Of a DNA stretch of 64,000 bases, positions 58,184 through 64,000 are shown in pieces. Where the stretch lies: the NCBI GenBank assembly GCA_037975125.1, contig CM075862.1, positions 12,651,125 through 12,715,124 on the forward strand, given 5' to 3'. Within the stretch, counting starts at the first letter, position 1. Each line of letters starts with the position of its first letter. The notes below the pieces were generated by a model. That model was not told the DNA's origin. It saw nothing but the letters and a program-made list of their open reading frames with translations, and did no database searches. The stretch comes from Latrodectus hesperus. Its lineage: Eukaryota; Arthropoda; Arachnida; Araneae; Theridiidae. The position numbers and the translations under genes were made by a program.

Positions 58184-58323
58184 CATTCGGTCTCCAGTGT
58201 ACTTTGATTCACTGAGTTTCTGCTGTTGACTTAGTCTGGAAGAGTGCAAGTCATTGTCTGCCGCAGTTTGAGGATCGTGAAAGGGTAGATATTCTTCTGA
58301 GTTATGTCTCCATAAAGAGACAC
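58184..58323 (-). CDS. Best candidate exon in the window, product unknown
   Basis: On the minus strand the acceptor tgtaaatacttcacag ends at 58324 and a GTAGGT donor lies at 58178-58183. Between them is a 140-base GC-balanced stretch with one open frame of exactly 46 codons (phase 1 in, phase 0 out): VSLWRHNSEEYLPFHDPQTA, ADNDLHSSRLSQQQKLSESK, YTGDRM. The hydrophilic Ser/Gln/Asp/Glu-rich composition would fit a cytoplasmic or disordered segment. The frame stays open through the donor to 58061. I cannot name a family. A conserved coding exon of a long-intron gene is my inference. Confidence 0.45.
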
Positions 58324-58670
58324 CTGTGAAGTATTTACAGAAGTTCTGTGTTTATTTCTAGCAGCCTCATAAGTCGCAACTACATAGATCGGTATGGATT
58401 TAAGTCCCCACACATACACATATGTTCATCACTTCATTTCAAATTCAATTACAAATCAGTGTTTTTTTTATTGAAATTCTCTTAGCTTATTCACACACAC
58501 ATTACCCCCTCCCCCAAAATAATTTAATGCACTCTAGAACAGTTTAGATCTTAAAACACTCGTCAATTTTTCTCTTCTGGTAATTGTCATCTTATTAAAT
58601 TTCACAAAAAAAATTTTTTTGGGGGAGATAGCGAGTTCTATACCTGACACAGTTTAAGACTCTCATGCTG
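58324..58670. other. No gene supported
   Basis: Upstream of the candidate exon on the minus strand. Contains short homopolymer runs at 58605-58625. A frame at 58231-58419 overlaps the candidate exon in another phase and is probably a shadow. Confidence 0.45.
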
Positions 58671-58866
58671 CTTGGTTTGGTTTGTTTGTCGCTCAGTGGT
58701 CATTTTATGCTCTAGAGGGCTAATACGGTTTAATTCGGTTTACGTGCCTTACGGTTTATGGTGGATTCCGGAACCACTTCAAACATCCAAACCTTAGTTA
58801 GGATTCGAACCCACAATCTGTTGAACCAAAAGCCAGAGAACTAACCATTCGGCTATCAGCTCGGTG
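58671..58866 (-). mobile_element. SINE-A copy, minus strand
   Basis: Tail at the left, then gggctaatacggtttaattc, gtggattccggaaccac, tcaaacatccaaacctt, ggattcgaacccacaatctg (B box on the minus strand), ttgaaccaaaagcc and ctaaccattcggctatcagc (A box side). About 195 bp, close to full length. Confidence 0.85.
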
Positions 58867-59520
58867 ACATACGTACTTCTGAAATTTATACTTGTTAAAA
58901 GTTCTATGCGGTCCAATGGCTCTCCACAGATGTTGCATGTCATCAAGAGGGGATCGTTGTTATATCACCGCTCAGGTGTCGATTTCTTCACTTGATCGTT
59001 GGTTCAAAATTACGAACTGGATCACTGCATTTAGAATCTTAAATCTGCTGAAATGGCAACCGAAAGCGTATTTTAACAACCTATCCTATCATATTTTAAT
59101 TATGTAACGGAATCATACGATTTATTTTTCTTATTAAAAAAGAACAATAGAAGATTTGTCGGTAATTAATGAGGAACGAGTCGATATATCGCAACTAGAA
59201 ATTTATAGCATTAAATAAATATGTCGAAAATGTAAAATATTTGATTATTTTTAGAAAAAAACTGTTTTTATTAAAATAATTTTTAGGGTTGTTATGAAAC
59301 TGGCCAAAAGAAACTAAATAGATTTTGTTTTAATTTTAAAAGAGAGCTATATTATATCAGAGCAAATATTTCCGCACATTTATTGTGAAAAGTTTTCCTA
59401 ATTTCTTTAAATATAGAGTCTTTAAGGTAAAAAGGAGTATAAAGAATATACATTTGATAAAAAATACCCCATGAACAATCTTATTGCACGCTTAGAAATA
59501 TTTTTATGTGTCTGTTAAGA
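58867..59520. other. No gene seen
   Basis: Open frame 58892-59107 is unrecognised. The rest is AT-rich. Confidence 0.5.
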
Positions 59521-59587
59521 TTCATGTTATAATCAAACATTCACCTTCATGTTATAGTTAAGACCTTCATGTTATAATCAAACATTA
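59521..59587. repeat. Short tandem repeat, three units of about 22 bp
   Basis: ttcatgttataatcaaacat, ttcatgttatagttaagacc and ttcatgttataatcaaacat occur in tandem (units of 24, 20 and 22 bases). Confidence 0.85.
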
Positions 59588-59792
59588 AGTTTTTAATGGA
59601 TAAAAACTAATTTTTATACTTCTTATGTTATTATGATTCTTCAATTTTGCGTCTAGGAAAAATAAACTCTTTAGCAATATTTAAGATGCAACAATGTTAA
59701 TATTCAAACAAAATATTAAATATCAAGGGAGGAACTATAAAGAAATAAACGATAAAATCGCACGGGATTTTGAAAGTGGTTTTCGATAGAGT
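59588..59792. other. No gene seen
   Basis: AT-rich. Confidence 0.5.
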
Positions 59793-59880
59793 GTTGTTGT
59801 TGCACCAGATTGCTTCTCTGTATCCAACGCTCAAACTCCAGTGGCTCAGATTGTATATAATGGTCAAAAACTGCATTTCA
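59793..59880 (-). mobile_element. SINE-E 3' fragment
   Basis: gttgttgttgcaccagattg, cttctctgtatccaacgctc and aaactccagtgg match the 3' end of SINE-E read on the minus strand, with a gtt-type tail. Confidence 0.6.
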
Positions 59881-61772
59881 GTCAGCTATCCTGGAAAATA
59901 TGCAAGATATTAAATCTTCCCATATTCATACATTCTCAAAGTGCTTGTCCTCAGCAGCGAACTTGTTTTTGCCTTTTCTAGTGCGTCGCCAATCGCAAAT
60001 GCATTGGAGCATAGATGAAAAGAGCCTCAGCTTCAATAAATAACTTTGTAAAAGCTGAGAATTTTTTTCTAGCTTTCCACTCCTCCCTCTGTTTGTTTTC
60101 ATCTAATATGAACCTTGTGGTGCGCAACAGTGTTTAGAATGCAGTTAAATAAACAATAAATACGTTTGAAAAATAATCATTGTTTTGTAAATCGTAATTT
60201 TTTCCCGACATATCCAACTCGAAACAAAGGTACGTTAAACTTAATTTGTTTGCGCCGGATATTATCTATTATAAAAAAACAACTAGTACATATTTTATAA
60301 TTGTAATTAATGATTGAAGTTTATGAATTATCGCAAACAGAAAATCTGATGTATAATTGTGAATGATACTACTTCTTTGACACGTAAATAAGAAAATAAA
60401 TTATGGAACAATGTGCTAAGAAAAATGAGTAACTTTCTTGTAGATATAAACAAAATACCTTCAATTATATTTTGTTCTACAAGTAATTTAGTAAAATCCC
60501 TTAAAATGCTAAAATACATATAAAAATTTACTTATATATATATTTGACATCAAAAAAATATTTTATTTATTGATAAATATTTGTTATAAATGCAAACAAT
60601 AAACTATTTTTAGAATTATATGGAGTTTATTTTAAATATATATTTAAAGACACTAATAAAATATAAAAACGTAAAATTCTAAAGAATCAATATTTTTTTA
60701 AAAGGGTAAATGTTTTTATTAATACGAAAAAGATCAAAAAAAAAAAAATCCGCTCAACTAAAGAAGTTAGTCTCAAAAGAAATTCTGCTTATCTTTGGGA
60801 AATATGGCATTGTATAAATAATAAAGGAGCAGAGCAGAATTGGGATTATATTTCGGAAAAACATTGCGTCTTATGAATTATAGATTATTATGTTACTCAA
60901 CACAGAAAAAGGATATTATACCTTATACAAGCTCTTTCCAGATTTATATTAAAATATATTATGATAGTAAAAATTTATTCTTAGATGATGATGAACAATA
61001 TCACCTAAATTTTGTGATTTTATGCATATCGTAAATTATGTGGAATGAAAGTTTATCTAAAGTAAACTTTCTAAATGTAATTGAAGAATTAATATATTTG
61101 GCGCAACCACGCATATATATTTCAGGAAAATAATCTTTCATAGCAGTAATTATTTTACGAAAAGTTTCTTTAAAAATCAGATGAATTTACATTATTTTTG
61201 AAATTGTATAATGCATTTAAATCCTGACTTTTAATCTAGTATAAAAATTAGGTTTCACATAAAATACGAAAGTCTCTTAGTTCTGATTAATTACCTTAGT
61301 TTGTTAGAACGTTTTTATGTGGCAGGAAATTCTGTTTTGGAGTGGAGAATTAATTTATAATTAGTGAAATATATAATTTTCTGAAAGTAATCTTTGTTAG
61401 TTACATTTATTTCAAGAAAAAGAAAATTTGATTCCACTTTTAATTTAAAGGAATGATATGAATTTAAATTACTTTACTCGAAAAAATGCTCTAGAAATGT
61501 TTCCACTAAATATAAGTTGTTAAGCTGGAATTACAATTTATTTAAAATATACAATAATTTCTTTTATTCAAGTAAAGGAGACTGACGTCTGTTTGAAATG
61601 AAAAATTATTAACTTATCGAAATTTTTTAGTATCTTTTACTTAATTTACATGCAAAGAAAATTGCGTAACATCAGGTAAAGGATTTGAAAGTGAATCAGC
61701 AGGATGGGTTTGCTAACGTGACGTTATAAAATTTACAAATTACTTTTTTAAATATATAATTTAGAGATAATA
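59881..61772. other. No gene seen
   Basis: AT-rich apart from 59940-60060. A block there (aaatgcattggagcatagatg) resembles 63878-63905 (aaatgcattggaatgcagac), a possible further low-copy repeat. Open frames 60328-60519 and 60840-61034 are unrecognised. Confidence 0.45.
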
Positions 61773-62062
61773 TAGCCGCCCAACTTGTCTAGTGGTCAGC
61801 GTACCTGATTGCGGATATGGAGGTCCTGGGTTCGAATCCTGATTCGGGCATGGATGTACTTTCTCTCTTTATCTATCCTGTCTTTGTCCTTTCCTTGTAT
61901 GTATAGGTTGTGAATGGTTGCCTACCCTATAAACGGGTACCTATGGCATGTGTGTACCAAGGAAGTCGGACCCCACACCGAAATATGGTACAGTTGGAAA
62001 AGTGGAGCAGCGCACCCCATAATGCCAGCCTAGCTGGCACACGGTAACAACAACAACATAAT
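61773..62062 (+). mobile_element. SINE-B, reference copy
   Basis: tRNA-like head with A box (cttgtctagtggtcagcg) and B box (gggttcgaatcctg), gggcatggatgtactttctc, tctatcctgtctttgtcc, cctaccctataaacgggtac, aaggaagtcggaccccacac, ggtacagttggaaaagtgg, agcagcgcacccca, tgccagcctagctggcacac, then an aac tail. About 290 bp. Short ataatat-type sequence at both edges may be the target duplication. Confidence 0.92.
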
Positions 62063-62067
62063 ATTTT

Positions 62068-62083
62068 AATATATATATATATA
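62068..62083. repeat. Short (TA)n tract
   Basis: Sixteen or so bases of AT/TA directly before the mariner terminus; with 62965-63038 it was one array before insertion. Confidence 0.85.
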
Positions 62084-62961
62084 CAGGGTGTCCCGAAAGG
62101 TCGTTGCCAAAATTAACGTGCTGGTCTGTCATACCATGGCAAACAAGATTTGCATAGGAACTTATGTTCTAAAATGCAAATAGCGACCGCTAGAGGGCAA
62201 TATTCGCAGGCTGATGGGGGAGTGGAAAGTGTGATTATTTCAGGCGACGACGCTGCAAATCAACGACGCTTCAGCATAAACGTTTGGTCTGGTATTATCG
62301 GTGACATGCTAATTGGCCCTTACCTACTTCCTGAACGCCTCGATGGGAATAACTATCATACTTTTCTAGAAAGGGTGTTGCCGGATCTGTTAGTTAACCT
62401 TCCAGCAGCTACATGACGAAACATGTGGTTTCAACATGATGGAGCGCCTGCGCATTTCAGCCACAGTATACGGGAATATCTCGATAGGATGTTCCCTGAT
62501 CACTGGATTGGCAGAGGCGGACCAGTCCCATGGCCACCGCGATTCCCTGACCTGACTCCCCTGGATTTTTACCTGTGGGGATACATGAAATACTTGATAT
62601 ACGAGATTCCCGTGACATCGGACACGGATCTCGTCGCCAGGATCGTGGAAGCGGCAGCACGTATCCGTGACACACCTGCGCATTTTGAACGGCTCCGTCA
62701 ATCCATGCGTCGACGTTGTGAAGCTTGCATTGTTGCCAATGGAAGGAATTTTGAACATTTTCTGTAATTTAACCATATTATTTAATAAAAGACATATTGA
62801 AACCTCATTCGGCATCATTTCTTTCTCCCCCTCTACGCCTGCAAACTTTGCCCTCTAGCGGTCGCTTTTAAACTTTTCGGACACAAGTTCCTATGTAAAT
62901 CTTGTTTGCCATGGTATGACAGACCACCACGTTAAGTTTGGCAACGACCTTTCGGGACACC

Positions 62962-62964
<3 letters not shown>
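62084..62964 (+). mobile_element. mariner-like transposon with 117-bp terminal repeats, internally deleted
   Basis: Left end cagggtgtcccgaaaggtcg and its reverse complement at the right end are each flanked by TA inside a TA array. The inverted repeats run 62084-62200 and 62848-62964 (117 bases each) with about ten differences. The 881-bp element keeps the C-terminal half of the transposase on the plus strand. The left repeat is followed almost directly by mid-transposase sequence, so the N-terminal half was lost in an internal deletion. Confidence 0.95.
62201..62767 (+). pseudogene. mariner-like transposase C-terminal half, one premature stop
   Basis: Reads RRFSINVWSGIIGDMLIGPY, LLPERLDGNNYHTFLERVLP, DLLVNLPAAT, stop (TGA at 62414-62416), then in the same frame RNMWFQHDGAPAHFSHSIRE, YLDRMFPDHWIGRGGPVPWP, PRFPDLTPLDFYLWGYMKYL and on to FEHFL at 62767. 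The second catalytic Asp (QHDGAPAH) and the third (PLDFYLWG) are present with 41 residues between them. The helix-turn-helix domain and first catalytic Asp are deleted. The rest is well conserved. Confidence 0.93.

Positions 62965-63038
<74 letters not shown>
62965..63038. repeat. (TA)n microsatellite
   Basis: Perfect TA array of about 74 bases beginning at the mariner right end. Confidence 0.97.
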
Positions 63039-63039
<1 letters not shown>

Positions 63040-63239
63040 CATTTTAAATATAAATACCTTTTTCTCCGAACTCTTGTTTAAATAAATAAAAATTTCAGGT
63101 TAAAAAGATACAATCCATGAAATTTTTCAGCATATATATATAAATAAAATCCTTATTCTCTTCGTCAACTGAATTTTTTTCTTGGGTTAAATTGTGAGAG
63201 CGATTGCACGAAATGAAATAAAACTTATGCGAAAATGTT
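63039..63239. other. No gene seen
   Basis: AT-rich. Confidence 0.5.
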
Positions 63240-63545
63240 GGTCTCTTGTTTAATATCCTCGAGGTACTTCACACCGCTTCTCGTTAAAATCAACAAAATG
63301 AAGCATCATTTGCCGCGGGCAGTGATTGGGAGGGTGATCACATTCTCCTTCACAAGCACTGTGGGCTTGGATCGTGTCCATGTTAATTTGTCCTTCCTCT
63401 TCTGTGACGTAGATGGTGCCAGCTGAGAGGTAGGACCTCGTCACCTGAACGCGACTTAAAATGACAAGACGCTTGGGTATGGGAGAGTATTCCAAACCCG
63501 TTTACCTCAAGATACAGTTTGAGGTTCGCTTGCATTGCTATGTAT
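63240..63545 (-). mobile_element. Element F, minus-strand copy
   Basis: On the minus strand: gatacatacatagcaatgca, aaacgggtttggaatac, gacgaggtcctacctctcag, gatccaagcccacagtgctt, gtgatcaccctcccaatcac and tgcccgcggcaaatgatgct. It matches 41319-41650 and 48264-48603 throughout, with divergence at the end nearest 63240. It is not inside a SINE-E. Confidence 0.8.
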
Positions 63546-64000
63546 GTATCTATTTAATATCGAAATTTTTAATTAAAGCCTTTGTAATTCATTGAAATTG
63601 TAATTAACCGTGGTTTGAACATCTTGTAAAATTGCTTACGTCACGATGCTTTCTGTTCCGAGACTCTGCTCGCTTCAAGAATGGGACATGAAATTTTTTT
63701 TTAAAATTGTCAACTACGCGTCGTCACTCAGGGCAGAGAAAAAATATGTGTGGCATACAGATTCTATATTCTTTCTACATTAAAAAAAGTGATACTTATT
63801 ATTTTTCTGCAAGTTTGAAAAAATTTTTGTTTACGGCTGTTATTTTGAACGCTATTTTAATTTTTCTAATATACCGTAGATCTGAAATGCATTGGAATGC
63901 AGACAAAAGGAATATTGACTTCAATATGACAACTCTTGTTAAAAGAGAATTTTTAAACATCTCATTCAATTTATTTTTGGCTTATCTGTACTTATGGTGC
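63546..64000. other. No gene seen
   Basis: AT-rich. 63855-63955 has weak similarity to 59985-60080. Nothing else recognised before the window ends. Confidence 0.45.

Noticed and set aside
62390..62818. 142-codon minus-strand open frame
   Set aside because: Antisense shadow of the well-matched mariner transposase on the plus strand.

Overview
The window is an AT-rich, gene-poor stretch of animal nuclear DNA with no complete protein-coding gene. It holds long (TA)n microsatellites, many diverged tRNA-derived SINEs, decayed LINE 3' ends with RNase H remnants, and several Tc1/mariner and pogo/Tigger DNA transposons. The element mix resembles what I know from araneoid (orb-weaver) spiders, so an arachnid host is my inference; no marker gene confirms it. 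SINE family letters A to K are local labels made up here by comparing copies within the window; they are not database names. K is an AT-rich repeat of unknown type rather than a proven SINE.

Layout. 0-10 kb: SINE-A, SINE-H and a LINE 3' end near 3 kb, SINE-C at 4.5 kb, a decayed Tigger-like element at 5.5-6.4 kb, a deleted Tc1-like element at 7.3 kb and a pogo-like MITE at 9 kb. 10-20 kb: SINE-C/(TA)n/SINE-D/(TA)n composite, a Tc1-type transposase relic at 13.2 kb, SINE-C at 16.5 kb, a LINE C-terminal relic at 17.2 kb, SINE-E at 18 kb and a TA-bounded duplication at 19.5 kb. 20-36 kb: a candidate exon at 20.4 kb, many tRNA-like SINEs (A, B, E, G, I), three K copies, a second Tc1-like element (26.1 kb), a LINE RNase H relic (27.1 kb) and a chimeric SINE at 35.6 kb. 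36-49 kb: a 24-bp minisatellite, a deleted mariner with 160-bp terminal inverted repeats (37.8 kb), SINE-E copies with a short element F inserted in them (41 and 48 kb), a 35-bp minisatellite split by SINE-D and LINE insertions (43.8-45 kb) and a GC-rich island at 47.1 kb. 49-64 kb: mostly quiet AT-rich DNA, with a Tigger-type transposase tail, an inverted K copy, a long hairpin, a candidate exon at 58.2 kb, SINE-B, a deleted mariner (62.1-63.0 kb) and a third F copy.

The only possible host-gene signals are a few short GC-balanced islands carrying open frames between plausible splice sites. The best are 58184-58323 and 20368-20432, both on the minus strand; if real they would be exons of a gene or genes with very long introns. 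I could not assign any of them to a family, and several read as open on both strands. Nothing here works as a pathway. The biology visible is mobile-element traffic: nested insertions, SINE module swapping, deletion derivatives with intact ends, and (TA)n arrays that begin exactly at element borders.
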